In this document: piece by piece, positions 12,610 through 19,442 of the stretch | Numbering within the stretch: position 1 is the first letter of the stretch | Layout of the letters: every line of letters starts with the position of its first letter | Assembly: GCA_964530445.1 (NCBI GenBank) | Contig: CAZHBJ010000052.1 | Location: forward strand, 1-19,442 | Direction: 5' to 3' | DNA from: FEN-1297 sp964530445 | GTDB taxonomy: Bacteria; Bacteroidota; Ignavibacteria; Ignavibacteriales; Ignavibacteriaceae | DNA: 19,442 nt | The notes under the pieces: model-generated | The model's input: only the letters and a program-made list of their open reading frames with translations | What the model was told of the DNA's origin: nothing | The model's database searches: none | Program-made: the position numbers and the translations under genes

Positions 12610-15009
12610 ATGATTGGCAGTATAATTTTATCAATCGCTCTCGCAAGCAGTATAATTGCGATGATTATGTATTTCCTCAGTTACAGAGGATATACTAACA
12701 CAATTAATTACGGAAGATTAGCTTACCATATTACAACGATGCTTGTAATAATAGCAGCAGTGCTGCTTGAATATTTAATGCTGACGCACCAGTACCAGTA
12801 TAGGTATATTTATGAATACAGCAGCAATCATCTTCCGAAAGGATTTTTATTAGCTACATTCTGGGCAGGACAGGAAGGCAGCTTTATGCTGTGGCTGCTG
12901 TTAACTTCGATTATTGGCTTAATTCTTCAATCATATTCCTCAAAGCGAGGTGATCTTGAACCGAGAGTTATGACTGTTTTTACTCTAGCCACTTCTTTCA
13001 TTCTGGTTATGGTTTCACCCCTATTCAAGAACCCCTTCGTTTATATTTGGAGCGAGCCTTTATTTATCAGTATAAAGAATATTAATGCTGCAATGATTCA
13101 TTTACCTTTTCTGCAGAATTTTCTTTTCAGCGATGGTTCTTCAGGTCAGCAATTTATTAAAATGAGTTCGGATTTATTTGGAGTATTAACTGCCAATCAT
13201 ATACCGATAAAGGAATTTATTATTGACGGAAGAGGACTTAATCCTCAATTAACAAACTTCTGGATGCAAATACATCCTCCGATTCTCTTCACGGGTTTTT
13301 CAATGGCAACCGTACCTTTCTGCTTTGCTATGGCTGCAATGATGAAAAACGATTACAGTGATTGGGTTAAACAAGCATTCCCCTGGATTTTGGCGGCTGC
13401 CGGAATTCTCGGCTTAGGCATTATGCTCGGAGGTTACTGGGCTTACGAAATGTTAGGATGGGGTGGTTACTGGGCTTGGGATCCTGTTGAAAATTCAAGT
13501 CTTATTCCGTGGCTAGTTGGAGTTGCCAGCATACATACATTGTTAGTTCAAAGAAAAAGTCAGGCTAAAGGTGAAACTGTAGGAAGATATGCTAAAACGA
13601 ATCTAATACTAGGAATAATGATGTATGTACTTGTAATTTATAGTACATTTTTAACAAGAAGCGGTGTATTAGGCGATGCTTCGGTTCATTCTTTTGTAAA
13701 CCCCGGAACAATGGTATATCTATTCCTTGTAATTTTTGTAGGCACTTTTTTATTCCTCGGTCTCGGAACATTGGCATACCGCTGGAAATTCTTAACACTT
13801 CATGAAAAAAACGAAGGCGGAATTTTATCAAGGGAATTATCCTTATTTACGGCATCTATTGTATTATGTGCATCGGCAACTATTGTTTTATTAGGAACTT
13901 CAGCACCTATTTTCGGGCATTCTGTAGACGCACATTTTTATAATCAAATACATATCCCTCTTGCAATTATAATCGGTCTGCTAAACGGCGGAAGCCTTTT
14001 ATTAAAATGGAAATCAACCAAAGGACAAGATTTATTAAAGAAATCTTTGTTCTCAATTACTGCTACTATTGTCCTATCGGCATTAATTATAATATTCGGC
14101 GGAGTTGGGGATATAATGGTAATGCTGCTTATTTTGTCAACTACATTTGCTTTAATAGTAAATCTCGAAATTGCAATAAAGATAATCCGCGGTAACAAAA
14201 AAATGTTAGGCGCTTATGTAGCTCATATAGGTATTGCATTATTCCTTCTTGGTGTAGTTAGTTCTTCCGTTTACAGCCGCGAGAAAGATATTGATCTTGT
14301 AAAAGACAAAACCAGCAGTGCGTTCGGTTACCAGATGACATTTACCGGATACCGTTCTGTCGATAACAATAAAAAATATGCCTTCGATATAAATATGAAA
14401 AAAGGCAATAAGGAATTTACGATTAGTCCTATAATGTATATAAGTCAATTCAATAACGGTTTAATGAGAGAACCGGCAATTTTATCAATGCTTACCAAAG
14501 ATTTTTATGTATCTCCTTTAGGTTACGATAACGGTACATCGAATCAATCAACTCAAGGTGAAACGATATCGATGGACCTCGGAGACCAAAAGACTATAGA
14601 CGGTGCGAAAGTAACTTATACTAAATTTGTTGCACCGGATTTAAGCATAATGCAAAGCGGCGGAGACTTTCAAATGGGTGCAAATCTTACTATTGTAAAA
14701 AACAATAAGACTTATAAAGTTGAAGCCTTGATGAAAAAAGAAGGAAGAAGCGTACATTTTGTTCCCGTTGAGTTGAAAGATGCTAACCTCAAAATTCAAC
14801 TTACTAAGGTTGACCCCGCTTCAAAAAAAGCTGAGATAATTTTCGGCAAATTAAATCAAGACAATGAAGCTGCTTCAAAGCCAAAAGAAGTGCTTTCAAT
14901 TTCTGCCAGTACAAAACCTTTTGTTAATCTTGTATGGACGGGGATTTTAATAATGGTTTTCGGATTCTTTATTTCGGTTGCCAGAAGACTGAAAGAATCT
15001 TTTACATAA
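12610..15009 (+). CDS. ccmF: Cytochrome c heme ligation protein CcmF
   Basis: A 799-residue polytopic membrane protein of the heme handling family that attaches heme from CcmE to apocytochrome c. The N-terminal part has FWAGQEGSFMLWLL near residue 90. Conserved HPPILFTGF holds His222. The WWD segment WGGYWAWDPVENSS spans 284-297, followed by FLTRSGVLGDASVHSF. Near residues 437-450 come further histidines in GHSVDAHFYNQIHIP. A long soluble segment (about 555-770) precedes a last membrane helix, which makes it longer than the E. coli protein of about 650 residues. A GAGGAA ribosome site precedes ATG 12610. It is the last ccm gene; no ccmG or ccmH follows. The terminator at 15038-15060 closes the unit. 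Confidence 0.94.
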   Translation: MIGSIILSIALASSIIAMIMYFLSYRGYTNTINYGRLAYHITTMLVIIAAVLLEYLMLTHQYQYRYIYEYSSNHLPKGFLLATFWAGQEGSFMLWLLLTSIIGLILQSYSSKRGDLEPRVMTVFTLATSFILVMVSPLFKNPFVYIWSEPLFISIKNINAAMIHLPFLQNFLFSDGSSGQQFIKMSSDLFGVLTANHIPIKEFIIDGRGLNPQLTNFWMQIHPPILFTGFSMATVPFCFAMAAMMKNDYSDWVKQAFPWILAAAGILGLGIMLGGYWAYEMLGWGGYWAWDPVENSSLIPWLVGVASIHTLLVQRKSQAKGETVGRYAKTNLILGIMMYVLVIYSTFLTRSGVLGDASVHSFVNPGTMVYLFLVIFVGTFLFLGLGTLAYRWKFLTLHEKNEGGILSRELSLFTASIVLCASATIVLLGTSAPIFGHSVDAHFYNQIHIPLAIIIGLLNGGSLLLKWKSTKGQDLLKKSLFSITATIVLSALIIIFGGVGDIMVMLLILSTTFALIVNLEIAIKIIRGNKKMLGAYVAHIGIALFLLGVVSSSVYSREKDIDLVKDKTSSAFGYQMTFTGYRSVDNNKKYAFDINMKKGNKEFTISPIMYISQFNNGLMREPAILSMLTKDFYVSPLGYDNGTSNQSTQGETISMDLGDQKTIDGAKVTYTKFVAPDLSIMQSGGDFQMGANLTIVKNNKTYKVEALMKKEGRSVHFVPVELKDANLKIQLTKVDPASKKAEIIFGKLNQDNEAASKPKEVLSISASTKPFVNLVWTGILIMVFGFFISVARRLKESFT

Positions 15010-15037
15010 AAAAAGGAATAAATATTAAATTTGCTTT

Positions 15038-15060
15038 AGGCGGTTTTATACCGCCTTTTT
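15038..15060 (+). terminator. Intrinsic terminator of the ccm operon
   Basis: AGGCGGT (15038-15044) and ACCGCCT (15050-15056) form a perfect 7-bp G+C-rich stem with a 5-nt loop. The T-run that follows includes the last stem base (15056-15060). It lies 28 bp after the ccmF stop. This is the clearest terminator in the window and marks the end of the plus-strand ccm unit. Confidence 0.85.
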
Positions 15061-15189
15061 AATTTATTTAACTGCCCGTAAACATTCTTTTAATATATTA
15101 TTTTTACCATATCTTCCCCCGGAGTTAATTTTTTTGTTTTCAGATTTAAACCATACTTAAGAGCATTTATTATTATTTTAAAAAGGTTA

Positions 15190-15207
15190 ATATAAATTCA
15201 TTTATAT
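15190..15207. promoter_or_regulatory. 18-bp palindrome before the GH2 gene, possible operator
   Basis: ATATAAAT-TC-ATTTATAT is a perfect inverted repeat with 8-bp arms and a 2-nt centre, ending 12 bases before the ATG of the glycoside hydrolase. Such symmetry and position fit a dimeric repressor or activator site, or a small hairpin masking the ribosome site. Being purely A/T apart from the C in its centre, it could also be chance. Confidence 0.3.
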
Positions 15208-15219
15208 CCGGGGTCCTAA

Positions 15220-17013
15220 ATGAAATTCTTATTGATACTTTCTTGTATAATTACTTTCAATTCATTGGTTTTCTCACAACCGTACGAATTACTAACAAAT
15301 GTAAGCCACAGAAAAACAATTAGTTTAAACGGAGAATGGAGAATTATTATTGATCCGTATGAAAACGGATACTATGATTACCGTTATAAGCCTAGAGGAG
15401 ACGGTTATTTTCAAAATAAAAAGCCGAAGGATAAAAGCGACCTCGTTGAATATGATTTTGATAAATCAGAAACTCTTGAAGTTCCCGGAGATTGGAACAC
15501 ACAAAAAGATAAATTGTTTTTCTATGAAGGAACTATTTGGTATGAAAAATCTTTTAATTATGTAAAGAAAAATAATAAAAGAATTTTTCTTTATTTCGGG
15601 GCGGTAAATTATAGCGCAATTGTTTATTTAAATGGTAAAAAATTAGGAGAACATATAGGCGGATTTACACCATTCGATTTTGAGGTGACAAATATTATTA
15701 AAAGCGGTAAAAATTTTATTGTGGTTAAAGCAGATAATAAAAGATTAAGAGAAGGCGTTCCGACCTTAAATACGGACTGGTGGAATTACGGAGGATTAAC
15801 CCGCGGTGTTTTTCTTATAGATGAGCCAAAAACTTTTATACAGGATTATTTTATTCAATTAAAAAAAGGTGCAACTGATGAAATAAACGGCTGGATAAAA
15901 TTAAATGGTAATAATAAAAAGCAAAGATTAACTTTACAAATTCCCGATGCCGGAGTTGTTAAAGAATTCAATTCGAATAATTCCGGTATTGCAAAATTAA
16001 ATTTTAATGTTAAACTAAAATTATGGTCGCCAAAAAATCCTTATTTGTATCAAGTTAAAATTATTTGTGAAACCGATACAATTGAAGATAATATTGGATT
16101 CAGATCAATTGAAACAAAAGGTAATAAAATCTTATTAAACGGTAAGTCGATATTTTTACGTGGAATTTCAATTCATGAAGAAGCTCCGTTCAGATCCGGA
16201 AGGGCTTATAGTAAAGAAGATGCAGTTACGTTGCTTACTTGGGCAAAGCAGCTTGGCTGCAATTATGTCCGCTTAGCTCATTATCCTCACAATGAATTTA
16301 TGGTTAGAGAAGCAGACAAATTAGGCTTAATGGTCTGGTCTGAGATACCGGTTTACTGGACTATCCAATGGAACAATAAAGGTACTTTAGCAAATGCCGA
16401 AAATCAATTAACCGAAATGATAACCAGGGATAAAAATAGAGCTTCAATAATAATTTGGTCGATGGCAAATGAAACACCAAGAAGTAATGAGCGGAATGCA
16501 TTTTTGGAAAGTCTTATTAATAAAACTAAAAATCTTGATCCGACTCGATTAATTACTGCAGCAACGGAATTAGATCAACAAGGCAAAACAATGATAATTG
16601 ATGATTCGTTAAGCAATTACCTTGATGTAATCGGTGTTAATGAATATTTAGGCTGGTATGCTGCAAAACCAGTCGATGTCCCTAAATTTAAGTGGGCAAG
16701 TAAATTTAATAAACCAGTTATAATAAGTGAACTCGGTGCAGGTGCATTATACGGTTATCATGGAAATAAAGATACAAGGTGGACCGAAGAATACCAGGCA
16801 AATGTTTATAAGAACCAAATTAAAATGTTAAAAAAGATTTCATTCTTAAGCGGTATGAGTCCGTGGATTTTAATGGATTTCAGATCGCCTAGAAGACCTT
16901 TACCTTATATACAGGATTTTTGGAACAGAAAAGGACTCATTTCAAACCGCGGTGAAAAAAAAGAAGCATTTTATGTTTTGCAGAATTTTTATAATAAGCT
17001 TCAATCAAAATAA
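15220..17013 (+). CDS. Secreted glycoside hydrolase family 2, beta-glucuronidase-like
   Basis: A 597-residue exported exo-glycosidase of GH2. A signal peptide ends in SLVFSQ (residue 20). A sugar-binding jelly-roll domain (about 35-200, with the typical SLNGEWRIIIDP and GTIWYEKSF) comes next, then an immunoglobulin-like domain (about 200-300) and a TIM barrel from about residue 305. The barrel has NYVRLAHYPHN and MVWSEIPVYW. The acid/base is Glu418 in ANE, and the nucleophile is Glu504 in ISELGAGA. Near the C-terminus NRK (569-571) matches the NxK motif that binds the glucuronate carboxylate in beta-glucuronidases, although related beta-galactosidases from Bacteroidota can look alike, so the sugar is uncertain. 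It stands after the ccm terminator and probably has its own promoter. The next gene begins 147 bp downstream. Confidence 0.88.
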   Translation: MKFLLILSCIITFNSLVFSQPYELLTNVSHRKTISLNGEWRIIIDPYENGYYDYRYKPRGDGYFQNKKPKDKSDLVEYDFDKSETLEVPGDWNTQKDKLFFYEGTIWYEKSFNYVKKNNKRIFLYFGAVNYSAIVYLNGKKLGEHIGGFTPFDFEVTNIIKSGKNFIVVKADNKRLREGVPTLNTDWWNYGGLTRGVFLIDEPKTFIQDYFIQLKKGATDEINGWIKLNGNNKKQRLTLQIPDAGVVKEFNSNNSGIAKLNFNVKLKLWSPKNPYLYQVKIICETDTIEDNIGFRSIETKGNKILLNGKSIFLRGISIHEEAPFRSGRAYSKEDAVTLLTWAKQLGCNYVRLAHYPHNEFMVREADKLGLMVWSEIPVYWTIQWNNKGTLANAENQLTEMITRDKNRASIIIWSMANETPRSNERNAFLESLINKTKNLDPTRLITAATELDQQGKTMIIDDSLSNYLDVIGVNEYLGWYAAKPVDVPKFKWASKFNKPVIISELGAGALYGYHGNKDTRWTEEYQANVYKNQIKMLKKISFLSGMSPWILMDFRSPRRPLPYIQDFWNRKGLISNRGEKKEAFYVLQNFYNKLQSK

Positions 17014-17160
17014 AATATTTAATTCTATAAGTTGATAATTTCCAGAAATAATTGATGCAATTTGTCAGACATAGTTTGTGATATTAAAAGCATTTTAATT
17101 TTTCTTTTTTCTCTATTTTTTAATGCGGAGTTTAATAATCTCATCCATTTTTAAAATTAT

Positions 17161-17904
17161 ATGAATATTAATTTTTCTAAGTTTTTAACTTCATTAATTG
17201 TTATTACTATTTTAACTGCAGAAGCAGTTTTTGCCGGCCCCCCATTTACTACAGATGATCCGGTACCGGTAGGCTTTACGCACTGGGAATTTTATGTCTC
17301 TTCGGCAATGGATTATACAACTAGTGAATCGGATGTTACTCTTCCCCACTTTGAAATAAATTATGGACTAGTTCCTAATGTTCAAGTTCACCTATTAGCG
17401 CCATTGGATTACAATCATTCCCCTGGAGGTACAATCTACGGATATTCCGATACTGAACTTGGTGTAAAATATAGATTTATTAATTCTGATGACGGTTCAT
17501 TTCAGGTAGGAACATTCCCACTGGTTTTGGTGCCAACAGGGAATAAAAATACAAATCTTGGAGAAGGACATACACGTGTATACGTTCCTATATGGATTCA
17601 AAAGACTTCCGGAAAATTTACTACTTACGGCGGAGGAGGTTTTTGGTATAACCCCGGACCGGGAAATCGTAATTGGGGTTTTGTCGGTTGGGAAGCTCAG
17701 TATGATCTATCGGAAGTAGTAACTCTCGGCGGTGAGATTTATTATCAAACTGCAGACAATGTTGATTCAAAATCTAATGAAGGTTTCAGCTTAGGCGGTT
17801 ACATAAATTTGAATGACCATAATCATATACTTTTCTCTGTTGGTAAGACTTTGAATGGCAACAACACTACAACCGGATATTTGGGTTATCAATTAACAAT
17901 TTAA
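17161..17904 (+). CDS. Outer-membrane beta-barrel protein (phenol_MetA_deg / transporter-like family)
   Basis: A 247-residue predicted outer-membrane barrel. A signal peptide of about 25 residues ends in AVFA, followed at once by GPPFTTDDPVPV, the N-terminal signature of a broad family labelled 'MetA-pathway of phenol degradation, putative' (PF13557) or simply 'transporter'. The rest is alternating polar and hydrophobic beta-strands rich in Gly, Tyr and Trp (for example HWEFYVSSAM and TYGGGGFWYNPGPGNRNWG), ending in a hydrophobic strand, GYLGYQLTI. No true link to phenol degradation is implied. It may form a pore or a structural barrel. It follows the GH2 gene by 147 bp and is convergent with the S8 protease gene, 20 bp away. 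The substrate is unknown. Confidence 0.75.
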   Translation: MNINFSKFLTSLIVITILTAEAVFAGPPFTTDDPVPVGFTHWEFYVSSAMDYTTSESDVTLPHFEINYGLVPNVQVHLLAPLDYNHSPGGTIYGYSDTELGVKYRFINSDDGSFQVGTFPLVLVPTGNKNTNLGEGHTRVYVPIWIQKTSGKFTTYGGGGFWYNPGPGNRNWGFVGWEAQYDLSEVVTLGGEIYYQTADNVDSKSNEGFSLGGYINLNDHNHILFSVGKTLNGNNTTTGYLGYQLTI

Positions 17905-17924
17905 AATCTAGCATAAGTTCATTC

Positions 17925-19280
17925 TTAATTTATAATTTTGAATTTGCCTTGTATTTTTCTTAATACAAAGTACTTGCCTAAAATACCTGAAGGAAATTTT
18001 GTCATGTCCCCTTTTCTATCTTTAGCTTTAAAGTAAATTTTAATTTTATAATCTTTTTCATTTAAGTTAATACCATATAAATAATAATTATCCTTTATCT
18101 CTTTCATCTTAAATATTTTCCCATTCGTTTTATCGTTTTTTAATACAAACATTTTTACACTGGATTTTACCAAACCAAAACTACTGAAAACGTAAGTTCT
18201 TACTTCGAGTTTATCTTTAAAATTATTTAACTCAGGTGTATTTGAAAAAGCAGGTCCGTAATATGTAACGGCTTTTTCAGCATCCGGTACACCCCAGCCG
18301 TATAAGTTATCAGGGTTGTTTGACTTAGATGATGTATTTTTAATTGCTTTTATAACTTGTTCATTTGAAAGCTCAGGATGCGCGGATAAAACAAGTGCTG
18401 CAATGCCTGCAGCTATTGGTGCCGATAATGAAGTACCGTGATTCCAGCTAAACACAGGTAATAATTTTGGTAAATAATTTGCAGTCCATACTCCTTCCCC
18501 GGGAGTAACAATATCCGGTTTAATTCTACCGTCAACAGTCGGCCCGCAGGAACTGAAAAAAGAATGATTTAGATTTTTATCAATAGAACCTACCGTCAGA
18601 ACCTTAAATCCGTCTCCGGGAGGTTCAATTATTCTCCACTGCTCTTCATAATTATTTCCGGCTGAACAAACATAAATAACTCCAAGATTGACAAGACTAT
18701 CCGCTGTTCGTGTTATTCTTGCCGTTTTACCGTTCATTTGATACGGAAAGTAATAATTCGCATTATCGAACTTGTTAAAACTTAGTGAAGTTGTTATAAT
18801 ATTAGCTCCGCTTTGAAACATCCATCGTGAGGCTTTTACCGCGTTATTTTCTTCTTCTTTTAACCGGTCCGTTGAAATATCCGTCTTTGCTAAAATAAAG
18901 TTTGCATCATAGGCAATTCCAATTAATTCGTTTACTTTATACCCGCCTACCACTGAAAAAACATTAGTACCATGATCCATTCCTTTTATATGTTCAAAAT
19001 TTGCTGTAGTCGACTTCTTAGTAACAAAATCAAATTCTTTAACGATTTTAGCTTTTTTAAAAACAGTATGCTGGGTATAAAACCCGGCATCTATTATACC
19101 AATTGTAATTTTTTCCCCTGTAATACCGTACTTATGCAGACGAATTGTGTTTACTAGTTTATTTTGCCTGTATGAGTTTCCATATAAATATTCATCTGAG
19201 GATTTATTTAATTCAAACAAAAACCATAATACCACGGATAATAAAAGAACCGATAATATTATGATCCTAATATTTTTCAT
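17925..19280 (-). CDS. Subtilisin-like serine protease (S8 family), membrane-anchored or secreted
   Basis: A 451-residue S8 peptidase. The catalytic triad is Asp64 (GIIDAGF), His103 (DHGTNV) and Ser284 (HGTSLSAP); Asn209 in SAGN would form the oxyanion hole. The catalytic domain runs from about 55 to 335. An N-terminal hydrophobic segment (about 5-23) has no clear signal peptidase site before ELNKSSDEY, so it may be a membrane anchor rather than a cleaved signal. The C-terminal region of about 110 residues is lysine-rich and beta-like and does not look like a T9SS sorting domain. No propeptide domain or good Shine-Dalgarno is seen. It lies 78 bp downstream of another minus-strand gene, and its 3' end faces the barrel gene. 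It could degrade external protein or clear envelope proteins; the substrate is unknown. Confidence 0.9.
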   Translation of the reverse strand: MKNIRIIILSVLLLSVVLWFLFELNKSSDEYLYGNSYRQNKLVNTIRLHKYGITGEKITIGIIDAGFYTQHTVFKKAKIVKEFDFVTKKSTTANFEHIKGMDHGTNVFSVVGGYKVNELIGIAYDANFILAKTDISTDRLKEEENNAVKASRWMFQSGANIITTSLSFNKFDNANYYFPYQMNGKTARITRTADSLVNLGVIYVCSAGNNYEEQWRIIEPPGDGFKVLTVGSIDKNLNHSFFSSCGPTVDGRIKPDIVTPGEGVWTANYLPKLLPVFSWNHGTSLSAPIAAGIAALVLSAHPELSNEQVIKAIKNTSSKSNNPDNLYGWGVPDAEKAVTYYGPAFSNTPELNNFKDKLEVRTYVFSSFGLVKSSVKMFVLKNDKTNGKIFKMKEIKDNYYLYGINLNEKDYKIKIYFKAKDRKGDMTKFPSGILGKYFVLRKIQGKFKIIN

Positions 19281-19358
19281 AAATAAAATTAATTTGAATT
19301 CGTATAATTAAAAAGAATTCTTATTTATAAAAATTAGGAATTTTATCAAAAGAGAAAT

Positions 19359-19442
19359 TTAAGCAAGAACTCTTTTCAACTCTCTGGTATTTAATTCGGT
19401 TGGAATTCCATCTTCACACCAATGTTTTTTACAACCGCTGTA
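19359..19442 (-). CDS. C-terminal end of an unidentified protein (cut by the window edge)
   Basis: Reading the minus strand from the window end gives 27 uninterrupted codons and a TAA stop at 19361-19359. The residues include SGCKKHWCEDGIP and end in TRELKRVLA. Two Cys and a His (CKKHWC) could be a metal or Fe-S ligand group or a disulfide. The composition is protein-like and the gap to the downstream S8 gene (78 bp) is normal, but 27 residues are too few to name the family. An open frame of this length could also occur by chance. Confidence 0.55.
   Translation of the reverse strand, partial: YSGCKKHWCEDGIPTELNTRELKRVLA

Noticed and set aside
13592..14448. Several open frames of 62-84 codons inside ccmF, mostly antisense
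   Set aside because: All overlap well-conserved CcmF coding sequence and look like shadows of its codon use.
1..19442. Insertion sequences, CRISPR arrays, phage genes, tRNA or rRNA genes
   Set aside because: No transposase or integrase motifs, no regularly spaced repeats and no tRNA-like cloverleaf were seen in the non-coding stretches.

Overview
The window is AT-rich (by eye about one third G+C) bacterial DNA, densely packed with genes. It most likely comes from the Bacteroidota/Chlorobiota superphylum, and I would guess an Ignavibacteria-like lineage. Four things point that way: a PorQ-type protein of the type IX secretion system (T9SS), a secreted protease with a T9SS-type C-terminal sorting domain, signal peptides ending in '-FSQ', and promoter-like TAnnTTTG boxes of the Bacteroidota type (one with a TTTG box exactly 19 bp upstream). 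The phylum is an inference; nothing here fixes genus or species.

Layout. (1) Positions 1-2719, plus strand: glycyl-tRNA synthetase, which appears to start at a rare AUC codon, then a secreted TPR protein with a TTG start. (2) 2724-3665, minus strand: porQ, convergent with the TPR gene. (3) 3666-3994: a 329-bp divergent promoter region. (4) 3995-10334, plus strand: an unknown membrane-anchored protein, the lipoprotein BamD, a hotdog acyl-CoA thioesterase, a secreted FG-GAP protein, a secreted zinc metalloprotease carrying a T9SS sorting domain, and ccmA. From bamD to ccmA the genes overlap or nearly touch. (5) 10525-15009, plus strand: ccmB, ccmC, ccmD (a 52-codon gene with a GTG start), ccmE and ccmF, closed by a clear intrinsic terminator at 15038-15060. 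(6) 15220-17904, plus strand: a secreted GH2 glycoside hydrolase of the beta-glucuronidase type and an outer-membrane beta-barrel protein. (7) 17925-19442, minus strand: a membrane-anchored or secreted subtilisin-like (S8) protease, and the last 27 codons of another gene that runs off the window.

How the genes fit together. CcmA-F form the heme-handling core of System I cytochrome c maturation. CcmAB (ABC transporter) and CcmC/D load heme onto CcmE, and CcmF attaches it to apocytochrome. The CcmE here carries Cys in place of the usual heme-binding His (CPSKY, i.e. CxxxY), the variant described from archaea and some bacteria that lack CcmH. No ccmG or ccmH is seen in the window. BamD, PorQ, the beta-barrel protein and the T9SS cargo protease all concern building or using the outer membrane. 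The other secreted proteins (TPR, FG-GAP, GH2, S8 protease) suit a cell that degrades polymers outside the cell.

No tRNA, rRNA, CRISPR array, insertion sequence or phage gene was recognised. The points most worth a second look are the AUC start of the tRNA synthetase, the Cys-type CcmE in a cluster without CcmH, and the coupling of ccmA to a protease operon rather than to ccmB.
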